A DNA stretch of 64,000 bases from Pyrinomonadaceae bacterium (GTDB lineage Bacteria; Acidobacteriota; Blastocatellia; Pyrinomonadales; Pyrinomonadaceae): assembly GCA_017983495.1 (NCBI GenBank), contig JAGOBH010000004.1:186001-250000 (forward strand), read 5' to 3'. The notes beneath the pieces are model-generated. The model was given only the letters and a program-made list of their open reading frames with translations, was not told the origin of the DNA and made no database searches. The position numbers and the translations under genes are program-made. Positions 7,859 to 15,248 of the stretch are shown here, piece by piece (within the stretch, counting starts at the first letter, position 1; the number at the start of each line of letters is the position of its first letter).

Positions 7859-8662
7859 TTAAGTTCCCGGAGTGCGTACCGGGTTTGGGGTCGGACGCGG
7901 GCCCATTCGCGGGGTCGGTGACGGTGCCGGGCGGTTGGTATTTGCCGGAGCAGGTGTACGGGTCGGCGTCGGTGTCGCAGACGCATCAGGTGACGGCGAT
8001 GGCGACGGACTTGGGCTTGGTTTTGGCGTCGGCGTCGGTGTCTTAACGTTCGCGTTGGTATTTGTGTTGAAATTCGAATTCAGGTTGTAGTTCGAGTTGA
8101 AATTCGAGTTCATATTGAAGTTGAAATTCGAGTCGATCGCCGTATTTACATTCGAATTGAGGTTGCCGTTAAAGCTGCCAAGATTTGTATTGAGGTTTGC
8201 GTTGGTAATTGCCGGCGTTTCCTTTTGCAGGAACCAGAAAAGCAGTGCCCCGAGCCCGAGCAGCGAGATCGTGCCGATCACGGTCAGGACCACGACCTTG
8301 AGCGTATTCGGTTTCTCGACCGGCGGATAATACGCCGCCGCGGTCCGCGTACGGACATTCTGCACCGGGTCAACCGGAGCCGTCGGGATGACGATGCGTT
8401 CGGACGATGCCGGCGAACGTAATTCGGCATTGAGTTCGTCAATGGACGGCGGCGGTGCCGGAACGTCCTTGCGGCGAATAACGGTGATTTCGCCGATATC
8501 GTCGTCTTCGCCAAAGTCGGCCTCTGCGGGAGCGTTGATACTCTCGCTCGGCAATTCGGCAAAATTCGGCTCTTCGCTTTCGATCAGCGGTGTACCGTCT
8601 TTGGTGCAAAACCGGATAATCTCTTCGTCGAATGTGGCGTCACAGATCGGGCAAATTTTCAT
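7859..8662 (-). CDS. zinc-ribbon, single-pass membrane protein with Asn-rich and Pro-rich tail
   Basis: A 267-residue protein. The N-terminus is a short zinc-ribbon-like motif (C4-P-I-C7, C19-T-K-D-G-T-P-L) of a kind common in bacterial membrane or regulatory proteins. An acidic linker follows, then one transmembrane helix at about 118-143. The remaining part is outside the cytoplasm: about 55 residues dominated by Asn with Leu, Phe and Ser, then a Pro/Thr/Ser tail of TPTP and SPSP units. The order suggests a cytoplasmic sensor-like head with a disordered periplasmic or wall-spanning tail. Function is unknown. The tail ends close to repeat copy A. Confidence 0.75.
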   Translation of the reverse strand: MKICPICDATFDEEIIRFCTKDGTPLIESEEPNFAELPSESINAPAEADFGEDDDIGEITVIRRKDVPAPPPSIDELNAELRSPASSERIVIPTAPVDPVQNVRTRTAAAYYPPVEKPNTLKVVVLTVIGTISLLGLGALLFWFLQKETPAITNANLNTNLGSFNGNLNSNVNTAIDSNFNFNMNSNFNSNYNLNSNFNTNTNANVKTPTPTPKPSPSPSPSPSPDASATPTPTRTPAPANTNRPAPSPTPRMGPRPTPNPVRTPGT

Positions 8663-8787
8663 AATGGATCGGGCCGTCCGAGGCTTTTGAAATCTTGACC
8701 AAATATTATCACGAAAACCACACAGAAAAATAACCGAACGGCTATTGCCACCCGGCTATTTTTCAGAATTCCGCATGGCGCTCCGCT

Positions 8788-9363
8788 CTAACCATCGCCG
8801 GTGAAAGTGCCGCGAATATAGCCATGATACTGTGGATCCCCGTTCAGCGAATCGCGAAGTGCGGACAGAAAGAAATCGACGTCGCTGGCGCTGTTAGCAC
8901 GCATATTTTGAACGATCGAATAAGCAATGATCGCCTGTGAGCCGTATTCGAATGCCGTCCTTGGCAACCCGGAGTTTCGAGCATAATAAGCCTGGGCGAT
9001 ATATGCGGCGGCCTCGTTATCCAGCCACGGGATCGAAGTGCTCGTCAGGTCGAACGATGCGTGAACAGATTCGTGAACGATCAGGGCATTAAATAGGCGC
9101 GAATAGCGTGGATTGGCCCCTAGGTAGAATGTGTTTGCCGCCGCGTTGGTCGCCGAGTCCGCACGGGAACTGTACATGGCTATGTCGGTGGTAAATCGGC
9201 CTTCGACGACATTGATACTGCCATTGGCAAGCGCCGTTGCCACTCGACGGAAACTGGACCCGCTAACCGAGATCGTCGCTCCCGACGATCCGCGAAAGCT
9301 GAAATTTATGCGGCTTGCCTCATCGCTCCGCAGGATCTCGATCATTTTTTCTTTTACGCCCAT
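8788..9363 (-). CDS. putative gluzincin-like metallopeptidase-fold protein (HESVH)
   Basis: The start at 9363 is chosen because GGAGGT lies 8 bases upstream of that ATG; it also removes an overlap with the helicase gene. The 191-residue protein has a zinc site of gluzincin type: H97-E-S-V-H101, then an acidic residue at E117 (WLDNEAAAY) about 16 residues later. No signal peptide is visible. The fold looks alpha-helical after the motif, as in short secreted or toxin-like zincins, but activity and substrate are unknown. It lies 65 bases downstream of the uvrD-like gene on the same strand. Confidence 0.65.
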   Translation of the reverse strand: MGVKEKMIEILRSDEASRINFSFRGSSGATISVSGSSFRRVATALANGSINVVEGRFTTDIAMYSSRADSATNAAANTFYLGANPRYSRLFNALIVHESVHASFDLTSTSIPWLDNEAAAYIAQAYYARNSGLPRTAFEYGSQAIIAYSIVQNMRANSASDVDFFLSALRDSLNGDPQYHGYIRGTFTGDG

Positions 9364-9427
9364 TACAACACCTCCATTGTTGATCAAAAAAAGGGGACGG
9401 CGATATTCTACGCTTTTTGCTGACGAA

Positions 9428-11536
9428 CTAGTTAATAAATTCTCTTGGGTCACCGCCAATCTGCATCGGGTCTGCAAACGCCGGAGCTTCTTCTTCAAGA
9501 TTCCATATCTCGTAGAGAGCCGCCGGGCATTCGGTGATAAATCGCGATGGCTTTTGCAGCACCGTCTGGCGGTTGTAGTCGGTCAGGAGCAACGGATAGG
9601 TGAGATAGAGTTCGTCCTTGGCCCGGGTCATGGCGACATACCAAAGGCGACGCTCTTCCTCCTCGCTGTCGATCTCACGAAGCGATTTTGGTGAAGGAAA
9701 TTTACCCTCGGCCGCCCAAATGATAAAGACCGCCTTCCACTCGAGGCCCTTTGCCTGATGGACCGATGTCAGCGTCAGCAGTTCGTCGTCCTCGCCGCCC
9801 TCGATGACCTCTTCGCCGACCAGCGGCTGCGGCTCTTTGAAACGCTCGGTAGAGATCAACGCGAGCTCGGACAGAAACTCTTCGGTCGACGTGTATCGGT
9901 TGGAGTAGGACGCCAGCCCGCGTAGATCTTCGATGCGGGCGTCGGCATTCTCGAAATTCTCCTGCAGATACTGTTCGTATCCGTTGGCGAGAATTATCTC
10001 GATCTGCTTCGTCGGGTTATTGCGGTTTTCGTCCGCGACGAGCATTTCGAGCAGGCGGACGAAATCGAGCCAAGGCTGGCTGGAACGCAGGCGATCGGAC
10101 CGTACCGAGGGAGTATTCGCTCTATCCGGAGCGGTCAACGCCGTGAGCACCGAGCCGCCCGCTAACGCAGGCGGTTCTGACATGATCTGCTCGAAGACGC
10201 GATTCGCTGTCTTATTGCCTACGCCGGGGATCATTTTCAGGATGCGTTTCCAGGCGAGTTCGTCACGCGGATTGATGATGATCCGGAGATACGAGATGAC
10301 GTCCTTGATATGTGCCTGCTCGAAAAAACGGATGCCCGACTGAACGCGATATGGTATGTTTCGCCTCGACAGCTCGAGCTGCAGCTCGATCGAATGGTAA
10401 TGCGAACGGTACATTACCGCGATGTCCTCGAGCCCGGTCCCTTCGTCGCGAAGCTCGAGTATTCGCGAGGCGACAAATGCCGATTGCTGTTCGACATCAG
10501 AACACGGCACCATCGCCGGCTTGAAATCCCGCGACCGTCGAACCGCGGTCAGCATTTTTGGAAACTGCTTGCGGTTGTTGGCTATCGAGGTGTTGGCAAG
10601 CCCTAGTATTTCCGGCGTCGATCGGTAGTTTGTTTCGAGTTTGTACAGCGCCGCCTCGGGGTAACGCTTGGGAAACTCATAGATGTTTGAAAATTCAGCC
10701 CCACGCCACGCAAAGATCGATTGGGCGTCATCGCCGACGACCATGACGTTGCGGTGCCTGGCCGCCAGCAGATCGATCACCTCGGCCTGCAGACGATTGG
10801 TGTCCTGATACTCGTCGACCAAAATATGCTGAAACTGCTCTGCATATATGCCGCCGATCTCAGGCTTTTCGATCAACAGGCGTTTCACGTTCATCAGCAG
10901 GTCGTCGTAATCCATCACATTACGCTCCTGCTTTCGTTCCTGATAGAGCCGGTCGACGCGTTTTATCTGATGTGTCAGCGGCTCGAAATACGGATATTTG
11001 TACGCCACGACGTCCTCGATCGGCATGTCGGTGTTGTTCGCATAGGAGATTATTCCCTGCACGACCTCGGCCTTCGGAACGCGCTTTTTTGTCGTGTCGA
11101 TCGCGGACTCATCGACACAGACGTTGATCATCTCGCGTGCATCCTCGCTGTCGAGGATCGAATAGTTACTGTCGTAGCCGATACTTACTGCGTGACGCCT
11201 GAGAATGAGGTTGGCGATCCGGTGAAACGTGCCGCCCCAGACGCGATGGACGTTTTGCGAACCGGTCAGCGATTCGACACGACGGAGCATTTCACGCGCG
11301 GCCCTGTTGGTAAAGGTCGCGAGCAATATGCTCTGCGGTGAAACACCTTGTTCGATCAGGTAGGCGACGCGATACGTGATCGCACGGGTTTTGCCCGTAC
11401 CGGCACCCGCGACGACCAAGGCAGCCTGCGGCTTAGCCGTCACGACGCGAAACTGCTCTTCGTTCAGCTCGCTGCGATATCGAGCAAGCCGTTCGGGTAA
11501 TGCGTTTTTATCTCGTTTGATTACGTATCGTGCCAC
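9428..11536 (-). CDS. UvrD/PcrA-type superfamily 1 DNA helicase
   Basis: A 702-residue 3'-5' DNA helicase involved in repair or recombination. Visible motifs are the Q motif region (LNEEQ), Walker A GAGTGKT, motif II VDEYQDTN, motif III GDDAQSIFAWRGA, motif IV TNYRST, motif V LTSVHQAKGLEW and motif VI VAMTRAKDEL. The start is GTG at 11536. Around residues 452-488 there is an insertion of about 37 residues beginning SEPPALAGGS, whose first 30 bases are a REP palindrome (see 10153). The C-terminal Tudor-like region of PcrA is absent. The gene reads toward the HESVH gene. Confidence 0.93.
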   Translation of the reverse strand: MARYVIKRDKNALPERLARYRSELNEEQFRVVTAKPQAALVVAGAGTGKTRAITYRVAYLIEQGVSPQSILLATFTNRAAREMLRRVESLTGSQNVHRVWGGTFHRIANLILRRHAVSIGYDSNYSILDSEDAREMINVCVDESAIDTTKKRVPKAEVVQGIISYANNTDMPIEDVVAYKYPYFEPLTHQIKRVDRLYQERKQERNVMDYDDLLMNVKRLLIEKPEIGGIYAEQFQHILVDEYQDTNRLQAEVIDLLAARHRNVMVVGDDAQSIFAWRGAEFSNIYEFPKRYPEAALYKLETNYRSTPEILGLANTSIANNRKQFPKMLTAVRRSRDFKPAMVPCSDVEQQSAFVASRILELRDEGTGLEDIAVMYRSHYHSIELQLELSRRNIPYRVQSGIRFFEQAHIKDVISYLRIIINPRDELAWKRILKMIPGVGNKTANRVFEQIMSEPPALAGGSVLTALTAPDRANTPSVRSDRLRSSQPWLDFVRLLEMLVADENRNNPTKQIEIILANGYEQYLQENFENADARIEDLRGLASYSNRYTSTEEFLSELALISTERFKEPQPLVGEEVIEGGEDDELLTLTSVHQAKGLEWKAVFIIWAAEGKFPSPKSLREIDSEEEERRLWYVAMTRAKDELYLTYPLLLTDYNRQTVLQKPSRFITECPAALYEIWNLEEEAPAFADPMQIGGDPREFIN
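10153..10182 (-). repeat. REP palindrome inside the helicase coding sequence
   Basis: On the minus strand this is TGTCAGAACCGCCTGCG followed by the loop and GCGGGCGGCT. It matches one end of each REPIN-like unit at 7650 and 30454 with about one difference in 30 bases. It is read in frame as SEPPALAGG without breaking the helicase. Confidence 0.85.
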
Positions 11537-11679
11537 AGTTTCATTTATAGCACGCCATGCCGTGCATCAGAAGCAGGGTGAGGCATTAAGTGTGCGGCCT
11601 GCCCATTCTGAGACCGGACACGGTTGGTAAATTTGATGATATTTGAGTTTATCGTCATAATGTTAGGACATTTAAGGCG

Positions 11680-12048
11680 ATGAAATTGAATATGAGCACT
11701 AAATATATTGTTCGGGGCACGATCACGACAGCCTTTGCGATTCTCGCGTCGTGGACGTTTATGATGGATCGCTCACAGCCCGGAAAAGCGGCCGGCGAAA
11801 TGGTGTTAAGCCCGCGTTCGCTGTATGTGCAGAATTGTGCGAAATGTCATGGTTCGGACGGGAGAGCGGACACCGCCAAGGGCCGCGAGTTGGATGCCGA
11901 CGACCTGACGACCTCGAAGGTTCAGAACATGAACACGGCGAAACTGATCCGCATCATTACAGACGGAAAAGGCGATATGCCCGGAATGGGCAAAAAGCTA
12001 ACAGCGGCACAGATCCGCTCGATCGCCGGGTACGTTCGGGTTTTCTAA
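11680..12048 (+). CDS. small c-type cytochrome
   Basis: A 122-residue protein with an N-terminal hydrophobic segment (about 10-28) serving as signal or anchor. One heme-binding motif C53-A-K-C56-H57 follows, with a probable axial methionine at M100 or M103 (GDMPGMG) and a C-terminal helix (IRSIAGYVRVF). This is the class I cytochrome c fold, acting in the periplasm as an electron carrier. The start may be at 11680 or at the ATG at 11692. It stands between two minus-strand genes, so it has its own promoter. The partner oxidoreductase is not nearby. Confidence 0.88.
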   Translation: MKLNMSTKYIVRGTITTAFAILASWTFMMDRSQPGKAAGEMVLSPRSLYVQNCAKCHGSDGRADTAKGRELDADDLTTSKVQNMNTAKLIRIITDGKGDMPGMGKKLTAAQIRSIAGYVRVF

Positions 12049-12055
12049 AGCCTTC

Positions 12056-12793
12056 TTATCGCACGGCAAAACTTATGTTCACGACCGCCGTCATGTCCTT
12101 TTCGATCGTCGACGTGTCGTATGTACCGTAATCGGAAACATCGGTCGAGTCGGCCGCCGTGATCTGCAGCACGCCCATCTTTGCGGACCTGACTGACCCG
12201 ATCGAGTTGCCCGTGCTTGAGGCGATGCGTTCTGCTCGCTCCTTGGCGTCTTTTGAAGCCTCGCCCAGCATTTCGATCTTGAGGTCTCCGATCTTGGTGT
12301 AATAATACTGCGGAGCTTTCGATTCGATCAGGATGCCCTGGTTAATAAGCTCTGTCGCCTCGCGGGCGATCTGCGATATCTTTTGCACCTCGAACGACCT
12401 CACCTCGATCTGCTGCGAAAGCGTGTATCCGGTGATCTCGGACGTCTCATTACCGTTCGCGTCCTGACGTTTCATCGTCGTCGTCGTGATCGACGAAACG
12501 GTCAGCTGCTCTTCGGGTATGCCTTTGGTCACGAGATACTGCTTAAGTTTCGGAACGTTTTCGGAAAGGCCGCGGTACGCTTCGGTCAGCTGCGGTGCCT
12601 GGACCGCAATGCCGGCGTTCCAGATCACAAGGTCAGACGTAATTCGCCGTTTTGCTGATCCGGTAACCGTGATCGCCTCGTCGCCACGCTTTGCCGTCGA
12701 GTAAAACCAGCCAAAGATCAGTGACGAAAGCACCAGTCCGATCGCCAGCGCGACGCCCGAATTGAACCAATGAGTGTTTCTTTCTCCATTCAT
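12056..12793 (-). CDS. SIMPL domain protein (DUF541)
   Basis: A 245-residue protein with an N-terminal membrane anchor or signal (about 13-32) followed by a SIMPL/DUF541 domain. The typical opening is seen (AITVTGSAKRRI), as are the central TVSSITTTTM and GYTLSQQIEVRS strands and the A..RAERIA helix. Family members sit in the periplasm or outer membrane; their molecular function is poorly defined. The ATG at 12793 is preceded by GGAGGTG at ideal spacing. The gene ends 8 bases from the convergent cytochrome gene. Confidence 0.85.
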   Translation of the reverse strand: MNGERNTHWFNSGVALAIGLVLSSLIFGWFYSTAKRGDEAITVTGSAKRRITSDLVIWNAGIAVQAPQLTEAYRGLSENVPKLKQYLVTKGIPEEQLTVSSITTTTMKRQDANGNETSEITGYTLSQQIEVRSFEVQKISQIAREATELINQGILIESKAPQYYYTKIGDLKIEMLGEASKDAKERAERIASSTGNSIGSVRSAKMGVLQITAADSTDVSDYGTYDTSTIEKDMTAVVNISFAVR

Positions 12794-12970
12794 CTCACAC
12801 CTCCAAAAAGGATACGTAGATCTAATTTCATCATACTCTTAATAACTCAATTGGAAAGGGCATTTGAGGGGCGGAAGGGCTATTTACCGAAACAATTTAC
12901 AGTTTGCAAAACGGTTGGCGGAAAGTTACGATTGGGAGTTGATAGTTCGCACTGAAAGGGAGTAAATGCA

Positions 12971-13276
12971 ATGAAATTACCGGGTGGGATGGATCTGGGT
13001 TCGATGATGCGACAGGCCCAGGAAATGCAAGCGAAAATGGGCGCAGAAATGAAGCAGATGGTCGTCGAGGCGGCAGCCGGCGGCGGCGCGGTGAGCGTCA
13101 AGATGCGTGGTGATTTTGAAGTCATTTCTGTGACCATTTCACCGGATCTGGTAAAAGATGGTGACGTCGAGATGCTTCAGGACCTGACCGTCGCGGCTCT
13201 CAACGAAGCACGTCGCAAGGTCGAAGAGTCGCTGAAAGGAAAGCTAGGCGGTATGTTGCCGCCGGGGTTGATGTAG
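12971..13276 (+). CDS. ybaB: YbaB/EbfC nucleoid-associated protein
   Basis: A 101-residue protein with the family layout: a Met/Gln-rich N-terminal helix (MMRQAQEMQAKMGAEMKQM), a beta segment (GGAVSVKMRGDFEVISVTI) and a C-terminal helix (LNEARRKVEESLKGKLG) ending in a short PPGLM tail. YbaB binds DNA as a dimer. The gene lies four bases upstream of recR, the usual partner in many bacteria, so the two are cotranscribed. An AAGGGAG ribosome binding site precedes the ATG. Confidence 0.93.
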   Translation: MKLPGGMDLGSMMRQAQEMQAKMGAEMKQMVVEAAAGGGAVSVKMRGDFEVISVTISPDLVKDGDVEMLQDLTVAALNEARRKVEESLKGKLGGMLPPGLM

Positions 13277-13280
13277 CCAG

Positions 13281-13895
13281 ATGCTGGATTATTCGGAACC
13301 GGTCGCGAAGTTGATCGATGAATTTAAGCGGCTGCCGGGTGTAGGACAAAAGTCAGCTCAACGGCTGGCTTTTTACATACTTAGGCGCCCGCTCGCGGAA
13401 GTCGAGCATTTTGCCGACGCTCTGCGCGAGGTCAAGGCGAAGATCGTATTTTGCTCGGTCTGCAATAACCTTACGGACGTAAACCCTTGTCTTTATTGCT
13501 CCAACCCAAAACGTGACCGATCGATCATCTGTATCGTCGAGGAGCCGTATAACCTCGTCGCAGTCGAAAAAACACGTTCTTTTCGCGGGCTGTATCACAT
13601 CATTCACGGCTCACTGTCACCGCTACGCGGAATAGGCCCGGACGAACTGATGTTGGCAAATCTGCTTCCGCGGCTCCGGCCTGAGAATAACGAAGGAGTC
13701 GAGATCGCCGAGATAATCGTCGCCACAAATCCGACCACCGAGGGCGAAGCAACAGCAAATTACATTGCCCGTCTGCTCAAACCGCTCGGGGTGCGTGTGA
13801 CCAGGATCGCAATGGGAATGCCGGTCGGTGCCGATCTTGAGTTTGTTGACGAAGTCACGATGGACAAGGCCCTTACCAACCGTCACGACATGTAG
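13281..13895 (+). CDS. recR: recombination mediator RecR
   Basis: A 204-residue protein of standard RecR length. It has the helix-hairpin-helix start (RLPGVGQKSAQRLAFYIL), a four-cysteine zinc finger (C58, C61, C70, C73) and a Toprim domain (ICIVEE ... YHIIHGSLSPLRGIGPDEL ... VATNPTTEGEATANYI). RecR acts with RecO/RecF to load RecA on gapped DNA. It is translated directly after ybaB. Its 3' end faces the pyrE-like gene. Confidence 0.96.
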   Translation: MLDYSEPVAKLIDEFKRLPGVGQKSAQRLAFYILRRPLAEVEHFADALREVKAKIVFCSVCNNLTDVNPCLYCSNPKRDRSIICIVEEPYNLVAVEKTRSFRGLYHIIHGSLSPLRGIGPDELMLANLLPRLRPENNEGVEIAEIIVATNPTTEGEATANYIARLLKPLGVRVTRIAMGMPVGADLEFVDEVTMDKALTNRHDM

Positions 13896-13911
13896 CAGGT
13901 TGTGCCCTGCT

Positions 13912-13950
13912 GCAAATAGAAAAGGTGGCCTGAGACGAGCTCAAACCACC
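13912..13950 (-). terminator. terminator of the pyrE-like gene
   Basis: On the minus strand GGTGGTTTGAG pairs with CTCAGGCCACC (11 bp with two G-T pairs, loop CTCGT) and is followed by TTTTCTATTT. It lies between the convergent recR and pyrE-like genes. Confidence 0.75.
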
Positions 13951-13972
13951 AAAATTCTATCTGCCTAAGATA

Positions 13973-14587
13973 CTAGAATCTGACTTTCAATTCTTCAGCG
14001 TCAGACGCACTCTTGGACTTTCTCCATTCGTCCTCGGTGTCGTAAAAGTTAACGTCAAACGTCAACAAACTCTTTACGGGGATGCCGTCAAAATCAGTCG
14101 GAGCACCTTCGAATTTAGCGATAGTACCGCAGCCGATAACCTCGGCCCCCATTTCCTGAACCAGAGAGATCGTCTCTCGCATAGCACGCCCTGACCGGAG
14201 AATGTCATCGACGATGATCGCCGGATAAACATCACCTTGAGTAATAAACTGCCGGAACTGACGTTTGCCGGACTCCATCTCAGCCCAGTAGATCTGGTGA
14301 GCGCCGAGGGCCTCACGAACGCCGAAAGCCACCATAATGCCGCCGGGGCTCGGGCTGATGACCGATATTTCCGGCAGACGGCTTGAAACGCCTTTTTCCA
14401 TGCGGAACATGCGGCTAAGTGCAACGGACAGGATCCGGGCGTTGTCGTAATAGCGGAACGCGAGCGGCATCTGAAAATAATGCGATGCGTGCTTCCCGTT
14501 CGGATAAACAAAATGACCGCGTTGGTAAGCTCCGGTATCGGTCAGGATCTTCATGACGGACTCGGGCGGCGGGATCAGATCAACCAT
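13973..14587 (-). CDS. pyrE: orotate phosphoribosyltransferase-like protein
   Basis: A 204-residue type I phosphoribosyltransferase. The PRPP-binding loop is IIVDDILRSGRA (residues 124-135). The N-terminal part (TDTGAYQRGHFVYPNGKHASHYFQ) matches the OPRT segment that precedes the flexible loop. Orotate phosphoribosyltransferase makes OMP from orotate and PRPP. An adenine- or other purine-type transferase is less likely because of the N-terminal pattern. GGAGAAAT precedes the ATG. No other pyr genes are nearby, so the symbol is tentative. Confidence 0.75.
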   Translation of the reverse strand: MVDLIPPPESVMKILTDTGAYQRGHFVYPNGKHASHYFQMPLAFRYYDNARILSVALSRMFRMEKGVSSRLPEISVISPSPGGIMVAFGVREALGAHQIYWAEMESGKRQFRQFITQGDVYPAIIVDDILRSGRAMRETISLVQEMGAEVIGCGTIAKFEGAPTDFDGIPVKSLLTFDVNFYDTEDEWRKSKSASDAEELKVRF

Positions 14588-14660
14588 ATATTTCTCCTAA
14601 GTATTGCTAGCTTGAATAGAATGTCCAAATTACCGATTTTAGCCACGCCAAGCGGTTTAA

Positions 14661-15113
14661 TCAAACTTCCGGCCGCAAAACTTTGCGGATCAGAAATTGT
14701 TGTTCCAGATTCATTTCGGAGGGTAAAGCGTCAGCATCGAACCAACCCAATTCCGTGATCTCCCTACTCCTTACCTCAGCTATTGAGTCGGATGTTGCCA
14801 GGTACAGCACCTCAACGTGGCGTTTGACAGTCCTGACACGATAGAGTCGTACATCGTTGAGCTGCAACCCGGTTTCTTCAGATATCTCACGCCGGACGGC
14901 AACTTCCGGCTGCTCGCCCGTATTGATAAAACCACCGGGAATTCCCCAGCCGGAGGCCGGCCTAAGTACGTGGTTCAGCAGCAAGACTTCGCCGTTCTTA
15001 TTAATAATAATGGCCGCGACGGATACCGTGAACGTGCTATGAATAAGCCGCGTCAAACGCGTACGCATCCATGGCGGCATAGCCCTCCAAATTTTTCCCG
15101 CAGATTTGATCAA
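14661..15113 (-). CDS. NUDIX hydrolase
   Basis: A 150-residue protein with an intact NUDIX box from G61 (G-x5-E, then x7-REISEETGL), which binds Mg2+ and cleaves nucleoside diphosphate-linked substrates. The region before the box (LLLNHVLRPASGWGIPGGF) is typical of family members that act on NADH, ADP-ribose or oxidised nucleotides, but the substrate cannot be told. The longest frame starts with TTG at 15113; an ATG at 15080 is an alternative. It is upstream of pyrE on the same strand with a 73-base gap. Confidence 0.9.
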   Translation of the reverse strand: MIKSAGKIWRAMPPWMRTRLTRLIHSTFTVSVAAIIINKNGEVLLLNHVLRPASGWGIPGGFINTGEQPEVAVRREISEETGLQLNDVRLYRVRTVKRHVEVLYLATSDSIAEVRSREITELGWFDADALPSEMNLEQQFLIRKVLRPEV

Positions 15114-15248
15114 CTTTTATCTCTTCGGGCAATCTCCCATAATTGGAATATAAACATCGTTAAACATGTATTAACAATAGAGCAGTTTTTCCACTCTGTT
15201 CATTTCTCTGGTCAATGATAACAGCAAACAAGTTTTAGGGGCCCTTCG

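Noticed and set aside
7612..7860. Short peptide frame shared by repeat copies A and B (contains VRFEIQTCISNPAI)
   Set aside because: The similarity is explained by the nucleotide repeat. The frame runs through the REP palindromes, has no ribosome binding site and no known family.
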